A stretch of DNA of 60,590 nt, taken from NCBI GenBank assembly GCA_004124295.1, contig SCKI01000015.1, positions 1-60,590 of the forward strand, in the 5' to 3' direction. Below are positions 54,378 to 60,590 of the stretch, piece after piece. Source of the stretch: Fidelibacterota bacterium. GTDB taxonomy: Bacteria > Fidelibacterota > Marinisomatia > SCGC-AAA003-L08 > TS1B11. Position numbers and translations under genes: made by a program. The stretch's first letter is position 1, and every line of letters begins with the position of its first letter. The notes below the pieces were generated by a model, which was not told the origin of the DNA, made no database searches, and saw nothing but the letters and a program-made list of their open reading frames with translations.

Positions 54378-54994
54378 ACGGCACCCTCATTACGCTGGAA
54401 GGGATTGACGGCTCCGGGAAATCGACTCAGGCCGTCCGCCTGGCCGCTTACCTGGAAGGACTGGGCAGGGAAGTGGTGCTGGTGCGGGAGCCTGGGGACA
54501 CGCCCGTATCCGAGGCGCTGCGGCAGCTGGTGCTGGAGCATGGCGCTGCGGGCCTCAGTCCGCGCACCGAGGCGATGCTCTTTTCCGCCGCCCGGGCCCA
54601 GCTGGTGGATGAAATCATTGCCCCGGCGCTGGAGCGGGGAGCGCTGGTGCTCTGTGACCGGTTTGCCGACAGCACCATCGCTTACCAGGGCTATGGCAGG
54701 GAACTTCCCCTGGAAGAGGTCATTATTACTCAAAGGCTGGTTACCCGTGGCATCACGCCCGGAATGACCCTACTTTTGGACCTGACAGTCGCTGAGGCGC
54801 AGGCCCGGCGGTCAGCCGATGCCGATGACCGTATGGAAAGCGCCGGCGAACCTTTTTTGCAGCGGGTCCGGGAGGGCTATCTCGCTATGGCAGCGCGGGA
54901 ACCGGATCGTTGGCGCATCGTGAATGGAGCCGGGAATGAAGATGATATCGCAGCAGAAATCAGCAAACACACCGAGGCCTTCCTCCAGACCTAG
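54374..54994 (+). CDS. tmk: Thymidylate kinase
   Basis: 206 aa from a TTG start that overlaps the rsmI stop (TTGA); a GTG at 54341 is less likely because it adds a non-family N-terminus. The P-loop is LEGIDGSGKST, followed by REPGDTPVSEALRQL, the DR(F/Y) motif CDRFADSTIAYQGYG and the LID region ARRSADADDRMESAG. It phosphorylates dTMP to dTDP. The S41 protease gene starts inside its 3' end. Confidence 0.97.
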   Translation: MNGTLITLEGIDGSGKSTQAVRLAAYLEGLGREVVLVREPGDTPVSEALRQLVLEHGAAGLSPRTEAMLFSAARAQLVDEIIAPALERGALVLCDRFADSTIAYQGYGRELPLEEVIITQRLVTRGITPGMTLLLDLTVAEAQARRSADADDRMESAGEPFLQRVREGYLAMAAREPDRWRIVNGAGNEDDIAAEISKHTEAFLQT

Positions 54995-56660
54995 CCGGAC
55001 CGGCCTGCGCCGGCGACGCACCAGCATCATCGCCCTCCTTGTCCTGATGGTCTCTTTCGGGGCCGTTCTGGGAACGGATATTTTCCGCAGCCTGTCCGCC
55101 GATATCCGCATCTACAATAACGTGGTGAAAAACCTGCTGTCAGAGTATGTCGATGACATCGACAGCCGGTCGCTGATCAATTCAAGTATCGAGGGCATGC
55201 TGAAGAATCTCGATCCCTACACCATTTTCCTGCGCTCCGAGGACCAGACCGGCATCGGCATGCTTACCCGGGGAACCTACGGCGGCGTCGGTATCCGCCT
55301 GGGTATGCGCGGCAAGGTGCTCACCGTCATCGCGCCTATGGAAGGTACTCCGGCGCACCGGGCCGGCGTTCGCCCCGGCGATCATATCATCCGCATTGAC
55401 AGCATTTATACCAAAGAGTACAGCACCGACAAGGCGGCCCGGCTGATCCGCGGCAAACCGGGCACCAAAGTGACGCTGACATTCATGCGTCCCGGCGAAG
55501 ACGAACCGCTGCCCATTGATCTGATCCGGGAGGAGATCAAGGTTAACGATCTGCCTTACTATGGGCTGGAAAACGGTGTCGGTTACATCAACCTGACGCG
55601 CTTCTCAAAGGATACGGCGGATCAGCTCAAGGCGGCGCTGAAAGACCTTACCGAACAGGGGCTGGAAGGGCTGATTCTGGATCTGCGCGGCAATCCCGGC
55701 GGACTGCTGCGGGACGCCGTTGACATCGTGGATGCTTTCGTTGAGCCGGACCTGCGCATTGTCGAAACCCGGGGCCGCACCAAAAAATCCCGGCGCATCT
55801 ACAAGTCGGAGGAAGAGCCGGTATTGGCCGCGGACATTCCGCTGGTTATCCTGGTGAACGGCGGCTCAGCCTCCGCCAGCGAAATTGTCGCCGGCGCCAT
55901 TCAAGACCTTGACCGGGGCGTCATTATGGGCAGCGAGACGTTCGGGAAGGGCCTGGTACAGAGTATCTTCCCGCTGGGCAAGAATACCTCCCTCAAGCTC
56001 ACCACGGCCAAGTATTACATCCCCTCCGGCCGCCTGATCCAGCGCGAGGACTACCTGGACAACGACGTCCTTACCGATGGACTGGACAAACACGACTCGT
56101 TGTTTGTGACCAGCCACGGCCGCATCGTCAAGGGCGGTGGCGGCATCACGCCCGATGTGCTGCTGGAGGCCGAACCGCTGACGCCCCTCTACCGGACCTT
56201 GCAGTCCGGTGGCCACTTTTTCGACTTTGCCACCAGCCGGCAGAATAACTACGACCTGACTTTGCCAATCCAGATTACCGATCCGATGCTGGCCGATTTC
56301 CGCCATTATCTCTATGCCAAGGAAATCGCCCCGAAATTCCCCGGGGAGCGGGATTTGGGGGTCTTCCGGGAATCGTTGGCCGAACTTGAGAGCTTCCCCG
56401 GCGAGGTGGACCTGAGCCAGTTGGAGAGCTATTTTGAGCGGCGCCGGGCCAGCGCCTTCGATGATGAGCTGGCGGCCGTCCGCCGTGGCTTGACCCTGGA
56501 GTTTTCCTCGATTGCCGGAGGGGTGGCGGCCCGAATTCGCGCCGCCCTCGCTGTGGATCCCGTCTACCGGCGGGCAACCCAAATGCTGGGCGATCCGGTG
56601 GCTTATGACTCCTTGCTGGCGCCGCCTGAGGAGACGGCCGATCTGGGCAGCCGCCGTTGA
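54936..56660 (+). CDS. S41-family C-terminal processing protease
   Basis: 574 aa from the ATG at 54936, which has GGAG six bases before it; an ATG at 54924 is also in frame. An N-terminal membrane anchor (TSIIALLVLMVSFGAVLG) precedes a PDZ domain (about 95-185, GGVGIRLGMRG) and the peptidase core. The catalytic Ser is in NGGSASASEIVAGAIQD and the Lys in TFGKGLVQS; YYIPSGRLIQ follows. A C-terminal extension of about 200 residues continues beyond the core. CtpA/Prc-type proteases trim envelope proteins. It overlaps tmk by about 59 bases. Confidence 0.95.
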   Translation: MKMISQQKSANTPRPSSRPSRTGLRRRRTSIIALLVLMVSFGAVLGTDIFRSLSADIRIYNNVVKNLLSEYVDDIDSRSLINSSIEGMLKNLDPYTIFLRSEDQTGIGMLTRGTYGGVGIRLGMRGKVLTVIAPMEGTPAHRAGVRPGDHIIRIDSIYTKEYSTDKAARLIRGKPGTKVTLTFMRPGEDEPLPIDLIREEIKVNDLPYYGLENGVGYINLTRFSKDTADQLKAALKDLTEQGLEGLILDLRGNPGGLLRDAVDIVDAFVEPDLRIVETRGRTKKSRRIYKSEEEPVLAADIPLVILVNGGSASASEIVAGAIQDLDRGVIMGSETFGKGLVQSIFPLGKNTSLKLTTAKYYIPSGRLIQREDYLDNDVLTDGLDKHDSLFVTSHGRIVKGGGGITPDVLLEAEPLTPLYRTLQSGGHFFDFATSRQNNYDLTLPIQITDPMLADFRHYLYAKEIAPKFPGERDLGVFRESLAELESFPGEVDLSQLESYFERRRASAFDDELAAVRRGLTLEFSSIAGGVAARIRAALAVDPVYRRATQMLGDPVAYDSLLAPPEETADLGSRR

Positions 56661-56705
56661 CCGCTCCGGCCTCCGGCCTGTAATTTCTGCAGCCATCGGG
56701 CGCAC

Positions 56706-56780
<75 letters not shown>

Positions 56781-56800
56781 CGTCCAACTCTCCCCTCGAT

Positions 56801-56831
56801 AACCCCGTTTAGCGACGGGGTTGTTTCTTTG
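56801..56831 (+). terminator. Rho-independent terminator after tRNA-Val
   Basis: AACCCCGT pairs with ACGGGGTT over a 6-base loop and is followed by GTTTCTTT. It ends the tRNA-Val transcript before the AT-richer island starts. Confidence 0.85.
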
Positions 56832-57033
56832 TACTAGCCGCGGTCATCCCTCCGGGGCTCCGCAATCATCCGCATGGAAAGGCCGAAATTGACATCATTT
56901 GGTCACTGTATGGGCATTGAAAGCAAACGGTCAGTCGGCGTTTGGTTGGCCAGTGGCGGAGGCGCGCGGTAGGCAAAGGGCCATGGAACAGGGTAGTGCA
57001 AGATCTTGGATGCGCTCTATGTGTGGCCTTCTT

Positions 57034-57294
57034 TTATCCTTGGTCATTCCCCGATATGGATATTAGGAGTAGTGCTAATATCAGCATAACGAATATGAAT
57101 GCGAGGAATACACCTATATACCAATAAAGGGCTATGTCTTGGGGGGGTGTATTGGGGTTGTTCTGGACAGAATTGGTCAGGGTCAATACCGCAACAGCGA
57201 TGGACGAGATACCAGCGATTGCGGCATAGAAGAGGCCTTTATTTTTCACGGAGGGCAACAGTCGCCCCAAAATAGGCGAAAGTGAATCCGACAA
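57034..57294 (-). CDS. Small two-span membrane protein of unknown function
   Basis: 86 aa with two hydrophobic segments (GLFYAAIAGISSIAVAVLTLT and WYIGVFLAFIFVMLILALLLISI) joined by a short polar loop (NSVQNNPNTPPQDIA). No domain is recognised. Its start lies 56 bases inside the preceding gene of the three-gene minus-strand module. Codon and base use are AT-richer than in the rest of the window, which fits recent acquisition. Confidence 0.72.
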   Translation of the reverse strand: MSDSLSPILGRLLPSVKNKGLFYAAIAGISSIAVAVLTLTNSVQNNPNTPPQDIALYWYIGVFLAFIFVMLILALLLISISGNDQG

Positions 57295-57820
57295 CCAAGA
57301 GAGAGGGAATTAGAGGGTATTCCAATAAAACGTTCGATTTGATAATGCTGGCAATGATCGTACTCAACAGACCTATGCCAGCACCAATCTGCACTGACTT
57401 TAGCAAGCGTAGTGCGACCCTTCGATATTTTGCTATTCCACGAGTTGAAGAAATCATAACATGTCCTCGCTCTGCAATGGGCAATAATTGGGCCAAGGGG
57501 CGTGAAATTTCAAGAGTTGATTCAGTTGTGGCACTATTGATCAGAAATAAATACCGCAATGTATCAGTGATTGAGCCAGTAAGTCTTACACGGATCAGGA
57601 GAGTTTGGTTATCAGGGTCATATGACAGCCCAGGGGCCTGACCTACTTCAACCGTATCAGATCTCTTGAGTTCCGGAGGTTGTTTAAGGTTTAATAATTT
57701 AGCAATCAGGTCAGGATTCAGCCCCATTAGTAGATCGCGTAGATCACTATCTCGCTGCAAATTTGTCGCAACCTCCTCTACCCTGCTATGAGCGCTGCTT
57801 ATTTCAGTTCGGTCACTCAT
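57239..57820 (-). CDS. Protein of unknown function with C-terminal membrane hairpin
   Basis: 193 aa. A soluble N-terminal part (about 1-140) with a helical start, RDLLMGLNPDLIAKLLNLKQPPEL, and a strand-rich middle (NQTLLIRVRLTGSITDTLRYLFLIN) is followed by two membrane segments (IGAGIGLLSTIIASII and YPLIPSLLVVGFTFAYFGATV). I do not recognise the family. It overlaps the genes on both sides (8 bases with the 126-aa gene, 56 with the 86-aa gene), so the three are probably made together. AT-rich compared with its surroundings. Confidence 0.72.
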   Translation of the reverse strand: MSDRTEISSAHSRVEEVATNLQRDSDLRDLLMGLNPDLIAKLLNLKQPPELKRSDTVEVGQAPGLSYDPDNQTLLIRVRLTGSITDTLRYLFLINSATTESTLEISRPLAQLLPIAERGHVMISSTRGIAKYRRVALRLLKSVQIGAGIGLLSTIIASIIKSNVLLEYPLIPSLLVVGFTFAYFGATVALREK

Positions 57821-58193
57821 TTCTAGCGCTTATCTCCTCTCTGATTGTAGTCATTTGAGCTAAGATCTCATCTGATTTATCCATTAAAAGTTTTCCCAGA
57901 TTTTTGGCAAGCAACGGATTAAGCGTTATTGTCGTCTGGATAACCCGGTCAACCTCATTCTGTGGATGTTGAGTCTCTTTCTCACTCGTCGTGCCATCGG
58001 CTAAAACCGTCCTTTCTTTCACCTGAGGAAATATGTTCTCTTCCTGGTAAAATTGAACACTGATCTCTGCTCGGGGCGTGGGCCCTATCATTGCGCCATT
58101 CGAATAGTAGAACCGATGGTCATTCGACCGAACTATGTTAATTTTCTGCACGAGCGGTTGATTTGAAGAATCCTTTGACACCTTCTCAGCCAT
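57813..58193 (-). CDS. Small soluble protein, possibly DUF3467-like
   Basis: 126 aa, first gene of the minus-strand module, with AAAGGA seven bases before its ATG. HRFYYSNGAMIGPTPRAEISVQFYQEENIF followed by VIQTTITLNPLLAKNLGKLLMDKSDEIL resembles the two-part layout of DUF3467 proteins (a Y.N…S..E…DF strand pair, then a helix with p..AK.l…L). The match is by eye and weak. No signal peptide or membrane span. As the only fully soluble member, it may be the cytoplasmic partner of the two membrane proteins. Confidence 0.68.
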   Translation of the reverse strand: MAEKVSKDSSNQPLVQKINIVRSNDHRFYYSNGAMIGPTPRAEISVQFYQEENIFPQVKERTVLADGTTSEKETQHPQNEVDRVIQTTITLNPLLAKNLGKLLMDKSDEILAQMTTIREEISARNE

Positions 58194-58380
58194 CTGATTT
58201 CCTTTAATAATTTTTGATTTTACACGTCTAGATTACTAGAATCTGAAACTCCTAGAAATTTAAGTTAGAAATAATCATACGCAATTGTTTTGACAGTTCC
58301 AGCATTGTCGATGATCATACAATTGCCGGGCCTCATCGGACCGCCTGACACCGTTCTTGCCCCACCCACCAGAGCAACTC
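58194..58380. promoter_or_regulatory. AT-rich leader with near-identical direct repeats
   Basis: This interval lies upstream of the minus-strand module and should hold its promoter. Two near-identical motifs, ATCATACGCAATTG (from 58274) and ATCATACAATTG (from 58314), repeat at a 40-base distance and could be protein-binding sites. A TCTAGA-containing inverted repeat sits near 58226-58255. I cannot place a promoter with confidence. Confidence 0.35.
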
Positions 58381-58480
58381 CAGCTGGGTTAGAGCGTCCC
58401 GATTCTTCGGGAAGGTCACTGGTTCACGCCTGACCGGCGTCGCGCAGCAGAGACGGTCCAGTATCGACCACGGAAGTCAG
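58381..58480 (+). repeat. Degenerate tRNA-Val copy A with replaced anticodon arm and split T-loop
   Basis: GGTTAGAGCG, AGGTCACTGGTTCA (58413-58426) and GTCCAGTATCGACCACG (58456-58472) are identical to tRNA-Val. The 17-base anticodon arm is replaced by the hairpin TCCCGA-TTCT-TCGGGA (58397-58412). A 29-base segment (58427-58455) starting with the CGCC/GGCG hairpin splits the T-loop. It cannot be a working tRNA-Val. Confidence 0.85.
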
Positions 58481-58553
58481 TTGGCAGTAGCAGTGGCAGG
58501 GGGCAGTACCCGACCGACTGCCAAGCGCCATTCTTACCCTACAACCCCTGAAG

Positions 58554-58656
58554 TCTCAGTTTGGTTAGCGCGTCCCGATTCTTCGGGAAGGTGACAGGTT
58601 CACGCCTGACCGGCGTCGCATCGCAGAGACGGTTCCAGTATCGACCCGGAAGTCAG
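58554..58656 (+). repeat. Degenerate tRNA-Val copy B, tandem partner of copy A
   Basis: CTCAGTTTGGTTAG (58555-58568) matches the tRNA-Val D arm better than copy A does. The same hairpin TCCCGA-TTCT-TCGGGA (58573-58588) stands where the anticodon arm was, and the same type of T-loop insert follows (from 58603). TTCCAGTATCGACC (58633-58646) gives the 3' acceptor end. Both copies are followed by GGAAGTCAG, so the repeat unit is about 176 bases. Confidence 0.83.
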
Positions 58657-58776
58657 GGGGCCCGTCTACTCCCGATCCCGAACCTTCTGAACGGGATACA
58701 AGGCTACACCTTGTTACGCCATGCGAGCGCCGGGTAAACAGGGGCAGGGGCAGGCCGCAAGCCCGCACCAGCGGCC

Positions 58777-59244
58777 TTATTTCCGCCTTAGCATTACCCA
58801 CCCGATAAGACCGAACAGGACCACAATCGCCGGAATCAGGCCTATCGTCATAAAGTCTTCCACAAAACCGCCGCCTGATCCTACCCTGATTCCCTGGACC
58901 TGACCATCAGCCGCACCGGTTGGCTCAGCCCCGGCCTCTACGTCCCCCCCCAGGACGGCGATGGCATAGTTACGGACATCAATGCGGGAACGCGCATCCA
59001 GTTCATCAATGGTGAACCAGCCGGTCTCTCTTCCCGTGGCTACCCGGACCCACAAAATGTTGCCGGACTTAAGGATATGATGGACTGAAACAGTTGTATT
59101 CGCCTTAATATTTGCGAGCTTCCTGCTCTCGGTTTCCGACTTCTCGTACAACGGATTGGCAAAAGTGTTGGTGGTCACGCTATCCGGCAGATTTTGGGCG
59201 GTTAACAGGGACGCAAGAGCCAACAGCAGCATTGATTTGTTCAC
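58777..59244 (-). CDS. SH3-like secreted protein with C-terminal membrane anchor (copy A)
   Basis: 155 aa from a GTG start overlapping the stop of the small ORF upstream (GTGA). It has a signal peptide (SMLLLALASLLTAQ), then a bacterial SH3-like region (NPLYEKSETESRKLANIKANTTVSVHHILKSGNILWVRVATGRETGWFTIDEL), a variable linker, and one C-terminal membrane span with a basic end (GLIPAIVVLFGLIGWVMLRRK). The topology is type I, with the SH3 domain outside. The partner at 59581-60057 is a clear tandem duplicate. SH3-like domains of this kind often bind cell-wall peptides, which is only a family expectation here. Confidence 0.8.
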   Translation of the reverse strand: MNKSMLLLALASLLTAQNLPDSVTTNTFANPLYEKSETESRKLANIKANTTVSVHHILKSGNILWVRVATGRETGWFTIDELDARSRIDVRNYAIAVLGGDVEAGAEPTGAADGQVQGIRVGSGGGFVEDFMTIGLIPAIVVLFGLIGWVMLRRK

Positions 59245-59432
59245 ACGATCACCCCTAGTTTGACTCGCAGAAACGGCGCGCTATGCGGGGACTGCGGGTC
59301 AGAGTGTACGATTGAGTCTTGCTCCCAATCAACTGCTTTCGGCTGCGCCGCTGTGGCTGGCGTCCCGCATGTCGGCAACGAAGGTGGGGATGAAGCAGGC
59401 CAGAATGAATAGCAGTAAAGTAATGCAATCAA
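59241..59432 (-). CDS. Small ORF coupled to the SH3-like gene (copy A)
   Basis: 63 aa from a TTG start. Its last ~35 residues (AAQPKAVDWEQDSIVHSD…SPHSAP…LRVKLGVIV) are conserved in the equivalent ORF of copy B (60050-60226). Both overlap the start of the SH3-like gene downstream. Conservation of the protein across the duplication, and the shared overlap, are the evidence that it is coding; the N-terminal third is not conserved and the start is uncertain. Confidence 0.5.
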   Translation of the reverse strand: MIALLYCYSFWPASSPPSLPTCGTPATAAQPKAVDWEQDSIVHSDPQSPHSAPFLRVKLGVIV

Positions 59433-59461
59433 CGGCTAAAGGTCCCTCTGCCGAAGGTGGC

Positions 59462-59536
59462 TCAGCCCGGCGCTTTACCTTTCTTGGCGATGGCCACCGG
59501 GCCCGGCTTCTTCCCGGCAAACTCCCTGTAGTGCAT
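59462..59536 (-). CDS. Possible 24-aa peptide
   Basis: An ATG with a strong Shine-Dalgarno (GGGAGGTGG) six bases before it starts a 24-residue, very basic frame (MHYREFAGKKPG…KKGKAPG). The frame stays open upstream, so it may instead be the tail of a decayed longer gene. No homologue is recognised. Confidence 0.3.
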   Translation of the reverse strand: MHYREFAGKKPGPVAIAKKGKAPG

Positions 59537-59580
59537 CTCGGCCACCTCCCAGGTGGGCGAGGCCGGCCACAGCAGCGGTA

Positions 59581-60057
59581 TTATTCCCGCCTTAGCATTA
59601 CCCACATGAGAAAACCGAACAGGACCACGATCCCCGGAATCAGGCCGACCGCCAAAAAGTCGTCCAGGAAATCGCCATCGCCGCTTGATTCGAACCTGAT
59701 GACCTGGACCGGATCACCCTTTGCCACGGTAGCGGATTCAGTTTCAGCCACTTCGCGCCCTCGCAGAATGGCGCTGCCATATTTGCGGACATTAATGCGA
59801 GAACGCGCGTTCAGATCATCAATGGCGAGCCAACCGGTGCCGCTCCGCGTGGCTGCCCGGACCCACAAAGCATTGGCGGACAAAAGGATGTGATGGACTG
59901 CGACAGTTGTATTCGCCGCAATATTGGCGACCTGCCTGCTCTCGGTATTCGACCTCTCGTACAACGGATTGGTAAAAAGGTTGGTGGTCACGCTGTCCGG
60001 TAGATTTTGGCCGGTCAACATGGACGCAAGAGCGAAAAGCATTATAGCTTTATTCAA
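59581..60057 (-). CDS. SH3-like secreted protein with C-terminal membrane anchor (copy B)
   Basis: 158 aa from a TTG start with GGGGGTGAT just before it, overlapping the end of the small ORF at 60050-60226. It has the same plan as copy A: signal peptide (IMLFALASMLTGQ), SH3-like region (NPLYERSNTESRQVANIAANTTVAVHHILLSANALWVRAATRSGTGW), a diverged linker and the anchor GLIPGIVVLFGFLMWVMLRRE. Roughly two thirds of the aligned SH3 and anchor residues are identical to copy A, while the linker differs. This is a duplication of intermediate age. Confidence 0.8.
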   Translation of the reverse strand: MNKAIMLFALASMLTGQNLPDSVTTNLFTNPLYERSNTESRQVANIAANTTVAVHHILLSANALWVRAATRSGTGWLAIDDLNARSRINVRKYGSAILRGREVAETESATVAKGDPVQVIRFESSGDGDFLDDFLAVGLIPGIVVLFGFLMWVMLRRE

Positions 60058-60226
60058 TAATCACCCCCAGTTTGACTCGCAGAATAGGCGCCGTATGCGG
60101 GGACCCCCAGTCAGAGTGTACGATTGAATCTTGCTCCCAATCAACTGCTTTAGGTTGCGCCGCTGTCGATTGGGGAACCGCCCCATCTTTACCTTGCCTT
60201 ATGCCCCGAAATGGGCGACCTTTCAC
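60050..60226 (-). CDS. Small ORF coupled to the SH3-like gene (copy B)
   Basis: 58 aa from a GTG start with AGGA seven bases before it. The last ~35 residues (STAAQPKAVDWEQDSIVHSDWGSPHTAPILRVKLGVII) match the corresponding ORF of copy A. The stop overlaps the TTG start of the SH3-like gene by 8 bases, suggesting translational coupling. There is no signal peptide or membrane span, and the role is unknown. Confidence 0.48.
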   Translation of the reverse strand: MKGRPFRGIRQGKDGAVPQSTAAQPKAVDWEQDSIVHSDWGSPHTAPILRVKLGVIIE

Positions 60227-60282
60227 TGAAAGTTCCTGATAAAGCCATGTTTCATCTTACCCTTAGTAGTTGGGGGGATTCC

Positions 60283-60590
60283 ATGAAGGCAGCACCATTT
60301 TCTCGAAGCGCGGCCGGCATTCTGGTTGCTCTATACCTGGCAGCCGGGGCCGCACCGGCCTATGGGCAGAACGGCTGGGAATACGATGGCAGCGTGGTCC
60401 GTCTCACCACCAGCACGGACAAGGTAGGCATCGGGAACAGCACACCACTGACAGCCTTGCACATTTCTGGCAACATGTCGGATACCCCGGGTGGTGGTGG
60501 CATTACACTTTCGGACGACGGGACTCCCACGAGGGCATTTCAGTTAAGGATGGGCGCCACTGACAAGAATTTCCATATCGACGCACTATG
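60283..60590 (+). CDS. Secreted protein, stalk/tail-fibre-like start (3' partial)
   Basis: An ATG at 60283 with GGGGGA five bases before it starts a frame that stays open to the end of the window (about 102 codons seen). A signal peptide (SAAGILVALYLAAGAAPAYGQ) is followed by NGWEYDGSVVRLTTSTDKVGIGNSTPLTALHISGNMS. The VGIG…TP…LH.SG phrase is typical of secreted stalk or tail-fibre-like proteins that often end in a chaperone (endosialidase-type) domain. The C-terminus is outside the window, so the type is uncertain. Confidence 0.7.
   Translation, partial: MKAAPFSRSAAGILVALYLAAGAAPAYGQNGWEYDGSVVRLTTSTDKVGIGNSTPLTALHISGNMSDTPGGGGITLSDDGTPTRAFQLRMGATDKNFHIDAL

Noticed and set aside
58381..58656. 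Functional extra tRNA genes
   Set aside because: Both lack an anticodon loop and have a split T-loop and incomplete acceptor/D arms.

Overview
The window is a GC-rich, gene-dense bacterial chromosome segment with many short overlaps between consecutive genes. Three large secreted proteins end in a beta-sandwich domain with the 'NYPNPFNP…YNLLGQEV…G.Y…R K M.LMR' pattern of type IX-like (FlgD-like) C-terminal sorting domains. Together with many lipoproteins, an LptE homologue and TolB-N/TPR signalling proteins, this points to a diderm of the FCB superphylum. A candidate lineage such as Neomarinimicrobiota (SAR406), Calditrichota or KSB1 fits. The phylum is inferred from protein style; there is no rRNA here to prove it.

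Layout. 1-4.8 kb: the 3' part of a sorting-domain protein, a degenerate UshA-like protein and a TlpA-type thioredoxin, closed by a terminator. 4.8-5.4 kb: a non-coding stretch with repeated inverted motifs. 5.4-9.4 kb: a phosphodiester glycosidase-like lipoprotein (+), then two genes on the minus strand, an unknown secreted protein and a membrane TolB-N/TPR protein. 9.7-26.7 kb: a long plus-strand run. It starts with uvrB-purD-bEBP-lptE, then asnS-nadE, comEC, an rnhB/yraN fusion, ggt, lepB, an acylating aldehyde dehydrogenase and two small coiled-coil proteins, and ends at a terminator. 27-34 kb: an SDR oxidoreductase (+) faces a minus-strand pair (an acetoacetate-decarboxylase-like protein and an alpha-oxoamine synthase). 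An alpha/beta hydrolase, an M6 metalloprotease and a small membrane-anchored protein follow on the minus strand. 34-40 kb: acyl-CoA ligase-purM-gpsA-zincin protease. 40-56.7 kb: tRNA-Arg, a TPR lipoprotein, pyrK-pyrD, rlpA, cdsA, a 5'-nucleotidase, a pseudoreceiver with a DUF342/FapA protein, a class III adenylate cyclase with TPRs, a lysine epsilon-aminotransferase pathway pair, and rsmI-tmk-S41 protease.

At 56.7 kb the character changes. After tRNA-Val(GAC) and its terminator comes a visibly AT-richer minus-strand module of three overlapping small genes, two of them membrane proteins. Two degenerate tandem copies of tRNA-Val lie behind it. In both copies the anticodon arm is replaced by a plain hairpin and the T-loop is split by an insert of about 29 bases. 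This looks like a small island inserted beside a tRNA, with no integrase in view. A tandem-duplicated unit follows: an SH3-like, single-TM secreted protein with a small translationally coupled upstream ORF. The window ends inside a secreted protein that begins like a stalk or tail-fibre-type repeat protein.

Most of the window is housekeeping (purine, pyrimidine, NAD and phospholipid synthesis, DNA repair, translation, envelope assembly). The least explained parts are the tRNA-Val island (56.8-58.7 kb), the duplicated SH3 units (58.8-60.2 kb), the oxoamine synthase/decarboxylase-like pair (28-30 kb) and the pseudoreceiver-DUF342 pair (46.6-48.6 kb).
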